64,000 nt of DNA from an uncultured Odoribacter sp. (lineage in GTDB: Bacteria; Bacteroidota; Bacteroidia; Bacteroidales; Marinifilaceae), in NCBI GenBank assembly GCA_910588375.1, contig CAJUQA010000001.1, positions 209,728 through 273,727 on the forward strand, written 5' to 3'. Both the position numbers and the translations under genes were made by a program. The notes under the pieces are model-generated. The model saw only the letters and a program-made list of their open reading frames with translations, had not been told where the DNA came from and made no database searches. Positions 14,815 through 24,406 of this stretch are shown in pieces (position 1 is the stretch's first letter; each line of letters opens with the position of its first letter).

Positions 14815-17800
14815 ATGAAAAAAGCGTGGATCGTTTTCATATTGGGAATGTTGGTCTTAAGCGGGACCATTGTATGGGAATATGTTTTTGACCGCCGGAA
14901 CCAGGAAGATTGGGTGGGGCGTTTTGAAAAAAACTTGCACGACAAAGAAAGGGAAGCGGATGAAATGCTGGCTCATTTTGCGGACAGCGTGTCTGTCAGC
15001 AGTTATGACTGGGAGGAAGATATTGTTTTTGTCGGTTTCCGGGCGGGCAAAATCTTTTTTTGGACCAATGAAGCGGTGGGGATGGACGGTTTGTATGAAC
15101 GGCTCAATGTGAATGAAAACTTTCTTAAAATCAACAATGCCTATTATGAAGTCCGGAAAGCAAAATACAAAGACATAGAATATTATGCCCTGTTGCATAT
15201 AAAAGACAGCTATCCCTATAATAACAGATATGTCAAAAACCGGTTCGGGAAATTTCTGAATATTGGCGTTGAAAATGCGGATAACATACAGGTGAGCCGT
15301 TTCGTGGTGGACGGGGGGGAATCCATCCGGGATAAAGACGGGAACATCTTGTGTTATATCAGTTACAATGAAAACTATAAAGACCGGTCGGCCAATTATG
15401 TACTGATTGTGCTTTATCTGCTCGTGTTTTGCAGTTTTTTTTACATATTCAATCTCCAGTTGGAAGGTGCGTCTTCTTTGAAAAAACAGATGGTTTTCAT
15501 CCTTTGTTTTGTACTTTTCTTGATGGGGTTGCGCTATTTGATGTTAAACGGGCGTTTCCCCGGCTCTTTGTACCGGTTGCCTATATTTGACGACAATGTT
15601 TCTTCCGACGGATTCGTACGCTCCATCGGAGACCTTTTACTCTCGGCCTTCTCTGTCATACAGGTTCTGTATATCTCTTTCGCCAACATCAAAATCGACT
15701 GCCGTAGCGGGCGTGTAAAGCGGATACGTTATCCCATGGCGGCATTTTTGTTGATACTGGCGTTTTTGTATACTCTTTTCTTCAATTACTCCATACGCTC
15801 ATTGATAGACAATACCGGAATCTATTTGAATATGGCCCAGGTGGTAGATATCGATATCTCTTCCATTATCGCTTTTGTAGCGATTATTATGGGAGGGATG
15901 GGGCTGATTATTATTATAGACGGTTCCGTCTCCTTATTCAAAAACTTATACTCGTTGCCCGCGATACTTTTGTTGGAGACACTCACGCTGTCTTTGTTTG
16001 TCGTGTTCATGCTTGCACTGGATAGACCCATCGATATGTGGGGAGCAATTTTTGTATGGGGAGCCTTTATTCTTTCCACACTCAACAGGTATGCCGTAAA
16101 AAAGGACGTGCAGCGAACTGTGTATATGCTCATCATACTTTGTCTGTCGGTATATATTGTATTGGTGTGCAAAAAATACGAGCAATACCGTGAACTTACG
16201 CAGCGTCTGGGGTATTCCACGGAACTCATCGAAGAGCGGGACTATAACTTCGAAAAAAAATTACAGGAGGTAAGCGAACAGATCAATGATTCGGAAGTTA
16301 TTGCGGATTTGGTGGCCAACTACAACGAGGAGTTTCTGAAAATGTGTCTGACCAATGACCTTCTCGATTTGAATGGATACAATTATATTTCAGATATTAC
16401 CCTCTGTCGGGTGGGCGACAGTCTGTTGCTGGATGCGGAAAAAATGTATGGATGCCAGATCTATTTTGATGACTTGTTGCGGAACTATGGCGTGAAAATT
16501 CAGAATACGGCCTTTTATGCCGTGGACGATTTCGACGGTTTTACCTCGTACATCGGCCTATTCCAATTCGGGGAGGTGACCTTGTACCTCCGTTTCGATT
16601 CCACACCCGATAGCGAAGGAAGCGGTTATCCTCAGATATTGTCGCGCAAATCCATCGAAGGCGAAAATATAGTATATCCCTACTCATTTGCCAAATATAA
16701 AAACGGGCAACTCATTTATTCTTCGGGTAAATTCAGTTATTATAAATCTCTGGAGCGTTTCGGAGACTTCAACGGGACCATAAAAATCCTGGTGCAGGAT
16801 CACTATTCGCATATGCTGATACCTGTGGAAAAAGATGGTGTGTTGGTCATGAGTCTGAACGACAGCATATTTTCATTCTATTATATGAATGTCTTGTATG
16901 CCTTTTTTGTTTGTATGTTGCTCTCTTCCTACGGATTCTTTTTCAGTCTGAACAACAATGTCAATTTCAGAAAAGGCACATTGAAAGCCCGGATCAAAAA
17001 CAGTATTCTGTCTTTGATTTTTTTCCTTTTCATACTTCTTACCGCTTTGTCGATATACCTCAACATGAAAAGTTTTGAAAATCGGCACCAGGCGAAAGCG
17101 ACGGAATTTCTGAAATATATCAACAAAGAACTGGAACGGCTCGATTGTGTGGAATACCGGAAATGTCCCGCCATTATGGATGTCTTGACCGAAATGTCGG
17201 AAGTCCTTCAAATAGATATTAACATATATTCCTCCGGGGGCATGCTGGTGGCCACTTCCCGGCCTGAAATCTTCCAGGCAGGTTTTGACGGCTATCTGGT
17301 AAATGCCTTGGCGTTGGAACAAATCGTACGTCGGGGGGCAATGGGATATGTGGGGAAGGGGCATATCGGGGAACTTGAATACATTGCGGCTTATATGCCT
17401 CTGGTGCTGGAAAACGGGAATGTTTATATTCTGAATGTGCCTTATTTCACTCAAAACGATGAACTGAATATTGACATTGTCATCATGGTGATTATCGCTA
17501 TTAACATCGCCATAATGATTATGGTACTGGCTTTTGTCCTTTCGGGCATCATTGCCGAGCGTGTGACCAAACCTTTGCAGCTTGTAAACAACAAATTGAA
17601 AGCCATGCGGATTGGCGGGAAGAACGAGAAAATCGAATATCACCGGAAAGATGAAATCGGAAGCCTTGTCAAAGAATACAACGAAATGGTGGTAAAATTG
17701 GAAGACAGCATCAATCAGTTGGCAAAATCCGAACGCGAGAGCGCCTGGCGGGAAATGGCCCGGCAAATCGCCCATGAGGTGAAAAACCCTTTGACACCGA

Positions 17801-18417
17801 TGAAACTGAATATCCAGTTTTTGCTTCGTTCCCTGCGGATAGAAGACCCGGCCGAATTTAAAAAGCGGTTCAAAGAAATATCCGGAGTCCTGATAGAACA
17901 AATTGACAACATGGCTTCCATTGCTTCCGCCTTTTCCGATTTTTCGAAAATCTCGGTTTCCCGGAACGAAATCTTCTCTATCAGTGAAGTCCTTGCAAAC
18001 GGAGTGAAACTGTTTGAAAACAACGTGGCGCACTGGGAGTGCGATATAGAGGCCGGTATCCGGATTTTTGCCGATAAAGAACAGATACACCGGGTATTTG
18101 TCAACGTATTGAAAAATGCGGAGCAAAGCATTCCGGAAGAACGGGAGGGGAAAATAAGTGTGACCCTCAAACGGCAGGGGGAAGACGTGGAGATACGGAT
18201 TCGGGACAACGGTATGGGCATCCCGTCGGAAATATGCGATAAAATTTTTGAACCTAATTTTACCACGAAAAATAGCGGGACGGGATTAGGATTGGCCATT
18301 TCCCGCCGAATCGTTGAGAATATGGGGGGAAAAATCGGCTTTACGACCTCCGGAGAGGGCACGGAATTTTATATCGTATTGCCTTGTGAACCACTGGCCG
18401 GAAAAGGAACGGAGTAA
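14815..18417 (+). CDS. Large NtrY-like membrane sensor histidine kinase
   Basis: This 1200-residue kinase has an N-terminal membrane anchor, a periplasmic region, a block of several membrane helices (about 195-450), a second large extracytoplasmic region (about 460-680) and further helices at about 690, 735 and 890. A HAMP domain follows (about 900-960, SGIIAERVTKPLQLVN), then HisKA with phospho-acceptor His987 (QIAHEVKNPLTPMKL) and an HATPase with N box (NVLKNAEQSI), DNGMGIP and GTGLGLA. The HEVKNPLTP box is typical of NtrY-type kinases. No response regulator gene is next to it; the following gene encodes a membrane-anchored HTH protein. The ligand is unknown. Multi-spanning sensors of this size are unusual. 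Confidence 0.9.
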   Translation: MKKAWIVFILGMLVLSGTIVWEYVFDRRNQEDWVGRFEKNLHDKEREADEMLAHFADSVSVSSYDWEEDIVFVGFRAGKIFFWTNEAVGMDGLYERLNVNENFLKINNAYYEVRKAKYKDIEYYALLHIKDSYPYNNRYVKNRFGKFLNIGVENADNIQVSRFVVDGGESIRDKDGNILCYISYNENYKDRSANYVLIVLYLLVFCSFFYIFNLQLEGASSLKKQMVFILCFVLFLMGLRYLMLNGRFPGSLYRLPIFDDNVSSDGFVRSIGDLLLSAFSVIQVLYISFANIKIDCRSGRVKRIRYPMAAFLLILAFLYTLFFNYSIRSLIDNTGIYLNMAQVVDIDISSIIAFVAIIMGGMGLIIIIDGSVSLFKNLYSLPAILLLETLTLSLFVVFMLALDRPIDMWGAIFVWGAFILSTLNRYAVKKDVQRTVYMLIILCLSVYIVLVCKKYEQYRELTQRLGYSTELIEERDYNFEKKLQEVSEQINDSEVIADLVANYNEEFLKMCLTNDLLDLNGYNYISDITLCRVGDSLLLDAEKMYGCQIYFDDLLRNYGVKIQNTAFYAVDDFDGFTSYIGLFQFGEVTLYLRFDSTPDSEGSGYPQILSRKSIEGENIVYPYSFAKYKNGQLIYSSGKFSYYKSLERFGDFNGTIKILVQDHYSHMLIPVEKDGVLVMSLNDSIFSFYYMNVLYAFFVCMLLSSYGFFFSLNNNVNFRKGTLKARIKNSILSLIFFLFILLTALSIYLNMKSFENRHQAKATEFLKYINKELERLDCVEYRKCPAIMDVLTEMSEVLQIDINIYSSGGMLVATSRPEIFQAGFDGYLVNALALEQIVRRGAMGYVGKGHIGELEYIAAYMPLVLENGNVYILNVPYFTQNDELNIDIVIMVIIAINIAIMIMVLAFVLSGIIAERVTKPLQLVNNKLKAMRIGGKNEKIEYHRKDEIGSLVKEYNEMVVKLEDSINQLAKSERESAWREMARQIAHEVKNPLTPMKLNIQFLLRSLRIEDPAEFKKRFKEISGVLIEQIDNMASIASAFSDFSKISVSRNEIFSISEVLANGVKLFENNVAHWECDIEAGIRIFADKEQIHRVFVNVLKNAEQSIPEEREGKISVTLKRQGEDVEIRIRDNGMGIPSEICDKIFEPNFTTKNSGTGLGLAISRRIVENMGGKIGFTTSGEGTEFYIVLPCEPLAGKGTE

Positions 18418-18427
18418 ATTTGAAACC

Positions 18428-18991
18428 ATGTTGATAGGGAGTATCGCATTCGTTTGTTTGATATTTATCGGACTGACAATAAGACTGAGATTGAAAATAA
18501 AAGCCGAAGAAAAAGAAGCGTCTGCTCCACCGTCCGAGCCTTTTCCATTCGGCCCCACTGTTAGCATCACCGCTTTCGACATTGAAAAACTGTCTAATAT
18601 TGACTACATCGAACATTTGGACTCCTTGCTCAGACAGAGCCATGTGGAACAAAAACTGCCGGCATTCTATGAAAAATATATCGGACTGAATAAAATATGC
18701 CGGGAACGCTACCACGAAGATTTGCTGATGATTTTTAGCCGGGGAAAAGAACGTGAATTGGACAGCTTTATGAAAAACTATACGGAACTGTCCGTTCCCG
18801 ATATTCTAATGATGTTCATGCTTGATGCCGGATTCGACAACAAATCCATAGCGCGGATGTTGTGGATTAATTACGAAACCTTCAAGAAAAGAAAAAGCCG
18901 TTTGAAAATAAAATGTGCCGCCTTGGGTGTACCTTTTGATTTTACTCCGGGAAATGCTTCCTGGCTTCGTCAGCCACCCATTGAGGTGTAA
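18428..18991 (+). CDS. Membrane-anchored protein with LuxR-like HTH
   Basis: I start this at the ATG at 18428, 10 bp after the kinase stop; the longer frame would overlap the kinase by 100 bp. It begins with one membrane helix (MLIGSIAFVCLIFIGLTI), then a charged linker and a helical domain (about 45-130). The C-terminal part, AGFDNKSIARMLWINYETFK, looks like the LuxR/sigma-4 type helix-turn-helix found in Bacteroidota membrane-tethered regulators. The 187-residue protein may act with the upstream kinase, given the spacing. Its 3' end overlaps the oppositely oriented glycosyltransferase gene by 50 bp. Confidence 0.65.
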   Translation: MLIGSIAFVCLIFIGLTIRLRLKIKAEEKEASAPPSEPFPFGPTVSITAFDIEKLSNIDYIEHLDSLLRQSHVEQKLPAFYEKYIGLNKICRERYHEDLLMIFSRGKERELDSFMKNYTELSVPDILMMFMLDAGFDNKSIARMLWINYETFKKRKSRLKIKCAALGVPFDFTPGNASWLRQPPIEV

Positions 18992-19946
18992 TGTCCGTCA
19001 TACATTGCTGATAGCAGGGCAGTTTGCATTTGCCGCTTCCGTCTTTACTGCAAGGACGGCATGGTAGCGGGACCTCTAAAACCGTCGAATTTTTTCCGCT
19101 GGGGAACCCGAAAGCCGTGGGGCCGAGGAGGGCGAGAGCCGGAACGTTGAAAACATCGGCGGCATGTAGAAAACCCGTGTCGGCACTGATGACGAGCCGG
19201 GAATGCAACACCAGATAACAAGACTCTAATAGAGAGGTTTGGCCTGCCAGATTCTGCACCCTTTCCGGTGCGGCATTTTTAATCTCTTCACAGAAATCGT
19301 CCGCAGGGCCTGCCAGCAAAATGAAACGGTACTCCGGCAATAATTCGATTAACTTCTGCCAATGTCCGACAGGCCACCGTTTCTTAGGCCAATTGGCAGA
19401 AGGGACAAGGGTAATCGTCCGGGAATCGATTGTTCCGCTGAACTTCAAACGGAATTCTTCCGGGAAGTGCCAATCGTCATAGGTAGAACTGAAATCCGTG
19501 ATTCCCCACCGGGCTAAAGGCTTCCGGAATGAAATCCTGCCCCGGAAAGGCCAGGGGAAACGGTTTATCCCCAATTTGAACAATAAAAAACGTTTCCTTC
19601 TCTCTTTCTTTCGCAAAACAATGGCCGGACGCTTCCTGAAAAAAGACCCTAATTTGAACTTCAGTATATTGGAACGGATATTGCTGTGAGCATCATAGAT
19701 ATAATCGAAATCCTCTTTTTTCAACAATTCCGCCATCCGCAACAATCCCTTTAAACCCTCCTTCTTGTCAAAAGCCCAAATATGGTCTATACGTTTGTCC
19801 ATAGCCAGAAAAGACGCCATGTCTTTGCGGGCAATCCAATGGATTTCGGCATCCGGGAAATGGTTTTTTATGCCGTTAATCACATCCATACACTGGATAA
19901 TATCGCCTATCGAACTGAAACGTATGATGAGGAATTTTGCTGCCAT
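18942..19946 (-). CDS. Glycosyltransferase family 9 (heptosyltransferase-like)
   Basis: This 334-residue protein has the GT9 layout: N-terminal FLIIRFSSIGDIIQCMDVIN with the catalytic Asp of the SSIGD motif, PDAEIHWIARKD, then a C-terminal nucleotide-sugar domain (TLVPSANWPKKRWPVGHWQK, about 185-205; SADTGFLHAADVFNVPALAL with the DTG-H motif; LLGPT). GT9 enzymes add heptose or related sugars to the lipopolysaccharide inner core at the inner membrane face. Four Cys in PCRPC and KCKLPCYQQC follow the pattern seen in many Bacteroidales members. Sugar specificity cannot be told. Convergent overlap with 18428-18991. Confidence 0.88.
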   Translation of the reverse strand: MAAKFLIIRFSSIGDIIQCMDVINGIKNHFPDAEIHWIARKDMASFLAMDKRIDHIWAFDKKEGLKGLLRMAELLKKEDFDYIYDAHSNIRSNILKFKLGSFFRKRPAIVLRKKERRKRFLLFKLGINRFPWPFRGRISFRKPLARWGITDFSSTYDDWHFPEEFRLKFSGTIDSRTITLVPSANWPKKRWPVGHWQKLIELLPEYRFILLAGPADDFCEEIKNAAPERVQNLAGQTSLLESCYLVLHSRLVISADTGFLHAADVFNVPALALLGPTAFGFPSGKNSTVLEVPLPCRPCSKDGSGKCKLPCYQQCMTDITPQWVADEARKHFPE

Positions 19947-20052
19947 CTGCTATTTATTTTGCGGTAACGAAATTAAAATATATTCCCGATACTTGAAAAT
20001 ACTGCCTAAAAGAATTATTTTCGTGAGGTAAATCTTTTTAAACAAACAGAAT

Positions 20053-21102
20053 ATGAGAGGATTATTGTTTATTGTATGTTTTTTATGGTCGCTTGCCGCC
20101 TATTCACAGGCAATTATTCGTTTTGAAGAGAAAGTACACGATTTCGGAAACATCAAAGAAGCCGATGGCCCTGTTGCCTATGATTTTGTATTTGTGAACG
20201 ACGGGAAAGCGCCGATTCTGATAAAAAATGTGGAATCCTCCTGCGGTTGTACCTCCCCGGAATGGAGTAAACAACCCGTTCTGCCCGGACAAAAAGGTTT
20301 TATAAAGGCTACATTCGACCCCAAGGACAGACCGAGCCATTTTGATAAAACCATTACGGTTTTTTCCAATGCCCAGCCCCCTGTGGTTGAATTGAAAATA
20401 AAGGGAAACGTGGAAGCCCGCACAAGAACCGTTTTAGACGACTATCCCTATGAACTGCCTTCCGGCTTACGCTTACCCGTGGATCATATATCCTTGATGA
20501 ATGTAAAAAAAGGAGAGGTGAAGCAGCTGACTATCGGTGTCTACAACAACTCGGGGAAAAAAATGAAAGTGATGTTTTCCGGTTTGCCCGCTCATATCAA
20601 AATGCAAATCCAGCCTGAAGAAATCGAAGTGAAAGGCTTAGCCTCCTTAAACGTCTCTTACAATGCGGGTCAGCATGGAGAATACGGGCTGAATGAAGAA
20701 ACAGTAACATTCTTGGTCGACGGCAAAAAATACCCGACCCGCCTGTCTGTTTTTGTGGAAGAAGACTTCGATAAAATCGACCGGACCACAGCACCGCGGA
20801 TACAGGCCGAAAAAAAATATTACAACTTTGGCACTGTTTCTGCCGACCAGCCAGCGCGTTTCGTTTACAAACTCACCAATACTGGTAAATCGGTGCTGAA
20901 AATCCATCGCGTCTACACCAACGATAATCGTCTTCATATCGGCAATTATGCCAAGGAAGTGCAGCCGGGAGCTACCCTTGAATTGCCGGTAGAGACCGTT
21001 AAAGGAGCTGAAAAAGGCAAACTATCCGGCTTAATCAGTGTCATCGCCAACTGTCCCGACTCTCCGGAAACCAACCTCCGTTTCTACGGCGAAATAAAAT
21101 AA
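20053..21102 (+). CDS. Secreted DUF1573 protein
   Basis: A signal peptide (MRGLLFIVCFLWSLAAYSQ) is followed by a DUF1573 domain with its hallmark: FEEKVHDFGNIKEADGPVAY, then VESSCGCTSPEWSKQPVLPG and FDPKDRPSHFDKTITV (about 22-120). A middle Ig-like segment leads to a second, partial copy (KKYYNFGTVSADQPARFVYK, about 255-345). DUF1573 domains adopt an Ig/ASH-like fold and are common in Bacteroidota envelopes, with unclear function. The SCGC motif may be redox-active or metal-binding. Single-gene unit between divergent and unrelated neighbours. Confidence 0.88.
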   Translation: MRGLLFIVCFLWSLAAYSQAIIRFEEKVHDFGNIKEADGPVAYDFVFVNDGKAPILIKNVESSCGCTSPEWSKQPVLPGQKGFIKATFDPKDRPSHFDKTITVFSNAQPPVVELKIKGNVEARTRTVLDDYPYELPSGLRLPVDHISLMNVKKGEVKQLTIGVYNNSGKKMKVMFSGLPAHIKMQIQPEEIEVKGLASLNVSYNAGQHGEYGLNEETVTFLVDGKKYPTRLSVFVEEDFDKIDRTTAPRIQAEKKYYNFGTVSADQPARFVYKLTNTGKSVLKIHRVYTNDNRLHIGNYAKEVQPGATLELPVETVKGAEKGKLSGLISVIANCPDSPETNLRFYGEIK

Positions 21103-21257
21103 ATGCTGAAAAGAACCGGAAGAATGGACACGAACGTTCAGGATAAGCAGAAAATTCCTCAAACGAAAGTTATAACAACTAAAAAAAGAGGATGTTCGAG
21201 TGAAGAAAAACTGCTTTTTTTGTATTTTCGTATATTCGATCTAACGGGCAAGGACTT

Positions 21258-22811
21258 ATGAGCGAGAAAAAATACCCTATCGGCATTCAGAATTTTGAGA
21301 GTTTGCGTAAAGACGGTTATGTTTATGTGGACAAAACGGCACTCGTATATAAGTTGGTCAATACGGGGCGTTACTATTTTTTGAGTCGTCCGCGGAGGTT
21401 TGGGAAAAGTTTGTTGCTTTCTACGATAGAGGCTTATTTACAGGGGAAGCGGGAATTGTTCGAGGGATTAGCGATAGAGAAGTTGGAAACGAACTGGACG
21501 AAGCATCCCATTCTGCACCTGGATTTAAATACGGAGAAATACGACACGCCGGAAGCGTTGGAGAGCAAATTAAACACGACTTTATGCAATTGGGAAAAGT
21601 TATACGGAGCGGAGGATTATGAGAACACATTGTCCTCCCGTTTTGAAGGCATCATCCAGCGAGCTTGCGAACAGACGGGAGAGCGGGTGGTGATATTGGT
21701 GGATGAATACGACAAACCGATGTTGCAGGCCATCGGGAAACCTGATTTGCAGGCGGCTTACCGCAATACGTTGAAGGCTTTTTACGGAGCCTTGAAATCG
21801 CGGGACGGTTTTATCAAGTTCGCGATGCTGACGGGCGTGACGAAGTTCGGTAAAGTGAGCGTGTTCAGTGACCTCAACAATTTGCGGGATATTTCGATGT
21901 ATAAAGAGTATGCCGATATATGCGGAGTCAGTGAAGAGGAGCTTTTGCGTGATTTTACTGATGACATTCAGGATGTAGCGGAGGCGAATCGGATGACGTA
22001 TGATGAAACCTTGTCCAAATTGCGGGAGAATTACAACGGGTATCATTTTTGTGAGGATAGTATCGGCGTGTATAATCCTTTCAGTCTGCTCAATACCTTT
22101 GCTCAGCGTCGCTTCCGGAGTTACTGGTTTGAAACGGGTACGCCGACGTATTTGGTGGAGTTGTTGAAGATGCACCATTATAATTTGGACAACCTGGCTC
22201 ATGAAGAGACCACAGCGGAAGTGTTGAATAGTGTGGATCCCGCTTCCACCGACCCGATACCGGTGATCTATCAGAGCGGTTACCTTACGATAAAAGGGTA
22301 TGACGAGCGTTTTGAGATGTATACCCTTGGCTTTCCGAACCGTGAAGTGGAGGAGGGTTTTGTAAAATTCCTGATGCCATTCTATACGAATGTAAGCGAA
22401 CGTAAGACGGGTTTTGAGATACAGAATTTTGTCCGTGAAGTGGAGAGGGGTGATGCGGATGCCTTTTTGCGGCGTTTACAGAGTTTGTTTGCGGACACAT
22501 CTTATGAGCAGATTAAACGGGACCAGGAAGTACACTATCAAAACGTATTGTTCATTGTCTCCAAGTTGATGGGATTCTATGTGAAAGCAGAATACCACAC
22601 AAGCAGCGGCCGTATAGATTTGGTGTTGCAGACGGACAGCTATGTTTATGTCCTGGAGTTTAAATTGGACGGTACGGCGGAAGAGGCGTTGGAGCAAATA
22701 AACGCCAGGCGTTATGCGCAACCATTTGAATCGGCCGGACGTCAAATATTTAAAATCGGTGTAAACTTTTCATCGGAGACCCGCAACATCGAACGCTGGG
22801 TGATTGAATAA
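21258..22811 (+). CDS. AAA-ATPase-like / PD-(D/E)XK nuclease-like protein
   Basis: This 517-residue protein belongs to the abundant Bacteroidales family that joins an AAA-ATPase-like domain to a C-terminal PD-(D/E)XK domain. Visible are YPIGIQNFESLRKDGYVYVD at the start, the nucleotide loop RPRRFGKSLLLST (about 38-51), the acidic Walker B VVILVDEYDKPML (about 145-157), and the nuclease-like SSGRIDLVLQ with LEFKLDG (about 450-475). Many near-copies usually occur per genome and their role is unknown; ideas include mobile-element or defence functions. It is intact, with a TATTTTCG-like promoter element just upstream, and lies 18 bp before pssA. Confidence 0.9.
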   Translation: MSEKKYPIGIQNFESLRKDGYVYVDKTALVYKLVNTGRYYFLSRPRRFGKSLLLSTIEAYLQGKRELFEGLAIEKLETNWTKHPILHLDLNTEKYDTPEALESKLNTTLCNWEKLYGAEDYENTLSSRFEGIIQRACEQTGERVVILVDEYDKPMLQAIGKPDLQAAYRNTLKAFYGALKSRDGFIKFAMLTGVTKFGKVSVFSDLNNLRDISMYKEYADICGVSEEELLRDFTDDIQDVAEANRMTYDETLSKLRENYNGYHFCEDSIGVYNPFSLLNTFAQRRFRSYWFETGTPTYLVELLKMHHYNLDNLAHEETTAEVLNSVDPASTDPIPVIYQSGYLTIKGYDERFEMYTLGFPNREVEEGFVKFLMPFYTNVSERKTGFEIQNFVREVERGDADAFLRRLQSLFADTSYEQIKRDQEVHYQNVLFIVSKLMGFYVKAEYHTSSGRIDLVLQTDSYVYVLEFKLDGTAEEALEQINARRYAQPFESAGRQIFKIGVNFSSETRNIERWVIE

Positions 22812-22829
22812 ATTTAAAATGACACAGAA

Positions 22830-23552
22830 ATGAGAAAACACATACCCAATCTGATAACGGGACTGAATGCCGCTTCGGGGGCGATGGCGGTGTTTATGGC
22901 ATTATATGGCCGGATAGAATGGGCTGCCTGTTTTATTATAGCGGGAATGGTCTTTGATTTTTTTGACGGCATGGTGGCGCGGTTGCTGCACGTGAAATCA
23001 GAGATGGGGAAAGAGCTGGACTCACTGGCCGATGTCATCACTTTCGGTGTGGCGCCTGCATTGTTGGCGCATCTCTTGATTCTGGATTTGCTTTTCCCGG
23101 AAGGGATGGGAAGCCTTGCTTTGCTGACGGCTTATGAGCGGATCGTATTATTTAGTCCCTTGTTGATACCTGTCTTCTCGGCTTTCCGGCTGGCAAAATT
23201 CAATCTGGACACCCGGCAGTCTGTATCCTTTATCGGCTTGCCTGTTCCGGCTCATGCCTTGTTTTGGGTGGGATTGGTATTTGCGCGTGTAAAAGTGCCC
23301 CTTCTTTATCAGCTATTTTTCGGGAATATATGGGTGCTGGCTCTTTGCGTTCTTATTTTGTCCATACTGCTGATTTCCGAGTTGCCGATGTTTTCTCTGA
23401 AAATAACCGGATTCAGCTGGCGTGCCAACAAAGTGGTTTACCTTTATTTTTTGACCATACTCATATTGGCTGTATGTTTCGGATGGGCGGTTCTGCTTTT
23501 CGTCATCCCTCTTTACATCCTTTATTGTGCCGTAAAAGCATTATTCAGCTAA
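22830..23552 (+). CDS. pssA: CDP-diacylglycerol-serine O-phosphatidyltransferase
   Basis: This 240-residue integral membrane enzyme has the full CDP-alcohol phosphotransferase motif D46-G47-X2-A50-R51-X8-G60-X3-D64-X3-D68, within a bundle of about eight hydrophobic helices. The opening RKHIPNLITGLNAASGAMA is typical of PssA type II. It makes phosphatidylserine from CDP-diacylglycerol and serine, the precursor of phosphatidylethanolamine. The gene ends with a 12-bp convergent overlap with the HU-like protein gene. A phosphatidylserine decarboxylase gene is not in this window. Confidence 0.93.
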   Translation: MRKHIPNLITGLNAASGAMAVFMALYGRIEWAACFIIAGMVFDFFDGMVARLLHVKSEMGKELDSLADVITFGVAPALLAHLLILDLLFPEGMGSLALLTAYERIVLFSPLLIPVFSAFRLAKFNLDTRQSVSFIGLPVPAHALFWVGLVFARVKVPLLYQLFFGNIWVLALCVLILSILLISELPMFSLKITGFSWRANKVVYLYFLTILILAVCFGWAVLLFVIPLYILYCAVKALFS

Positions 23553-24278
23553 CGGATCGTAATCGACATAATCGTAATCCGGAGAAATGACGACATGTAA
23601 GCTTTTGGCTTGTGCATTTGCCGGAATTTGCGGAAGTACCGGTTGTACGGTTGTCGTGATAACTCCCTGCTGGTAGTGAGAATTATCCCAGTAAATATAG
23701 CCGAGGTGTGATAAGAAAACAATCCCCGCAATCACAGCGACAGCCAACCCGTATTTCAACAAACGGTGTACCCAGTTCTGGGATTCCATGTTGATATAGG
23801 GGGGTAATTCGGAAGCGGAAGGAATGTTGATTTGATGCGGAGAAGACTTTTTCTCCTCATGCACCACTTTTTTAGCTTCGATTTTTTCCATCCCGAAAGC
23901 ATCTGCCAAGAAATTGTTTTCCCCGCTTTCGAAAATGATATTGAAGCGGCGGTCCGTGTAGAAAACGCCGATATCCCCGAATGCAATTCTGTGACGCTGG
24001 TTCAGCTTCACTTTCAGCTCTTCGGCGAAAAGCTCCACTTGCTTCGTGGCTTTGTCATAGGAGATATTTTCCTTGGAAGCCACCCAGTTGACCAGCAGAC
24101 CGTCGTTTTGCTTGAGACTCCGGTTGAATGCAATCTCCTTGGCGGGCGGAAGAATCATACCGCTCTCTTCGTCGATATAGGCACATTTGTAATTGCAGAT
24201 AAAACCGCCGAACTCGGGGATTATCACGCAATCGTGCAGGAAAAGAAGATCCGATATGTATTCTATAAATCTATGCAT
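23541..24278 (-). CDS. CCDC81-type HU-domain membrane protein
   Basis: I start at the ATG at 24278 (MHRFIEYISDLLFLHDCVII). The first 120 residues match the bacterial CCDC81-like HU domain: LHDCVIIPEFGGFICNY, EIAFNRSLKQNDGLLVNWVA, HRIAFGDIGVFYTD. A membrane helix follows at about 172-195 (YGLAVAVIAGIVFLSHLGYI). Family members usually carry a peptidoglycan-binding SPOR domain after the helix; here only about 50 residues remain, ending in YDYVDYDPLAE, so the SPOR domain is missing. The role may be to link nucleoid or cytoskeleton to the envelope. A clear promoter lies just upstream. Confidence 0.8.
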   Translation of the reverse strand: MHRFIEYISDLLFLHDCVIIPEFGGFICNYKCAYIDEESGMILPPAKEIAFNRSLKQNDGLLVNWVASKENISYDKATKQVELFAEELKVKLNQRHRIAFGDIGVFYTDRRFNIIFESGENNFLADAFGMEKIEAKKVVHEEKKSSPHQINIPSASELPPYINMESQNWVHRLLKYGLAVAVIAGIVFLSHLGYIYWDNSHYQQGVITTTVQPVLPQIPANAQAKSLHVVISPDYDYVDYDPLAE

Positions 24279-24282
24279 ACTA

Positions 24283-24312
24283 CAAAAGTAAGAAAAAGAA
24301 ATAGAATTGCAA
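24283..24312 (-). promoter_or_regulatory. Promoter of the HU-like gene
   Basis: On the minus strand TTG (24312-24310), a 19-bp spacer and TACTTTTG (24290-24283) match the Bacteroidota consensus; the ATG follows 4 bp later. Confidence 0.55.
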
Positions 24313-24406
24313 TACAAATTCAAACGTTTTTATAAAAATTCATATTTTATTGCTTACTTTGCATTGTTTAAGAGTTCAAAAATAACTTTATCATAAACAG
24401 AACAGC

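Noticed and set aside
16873..18126. 417-codon open frame antisense to the sensor kinase
   Set aside because: Composition is rich in His, Phe and Gln as expected for a shadow frame; the kinase motifs are on the other strand.
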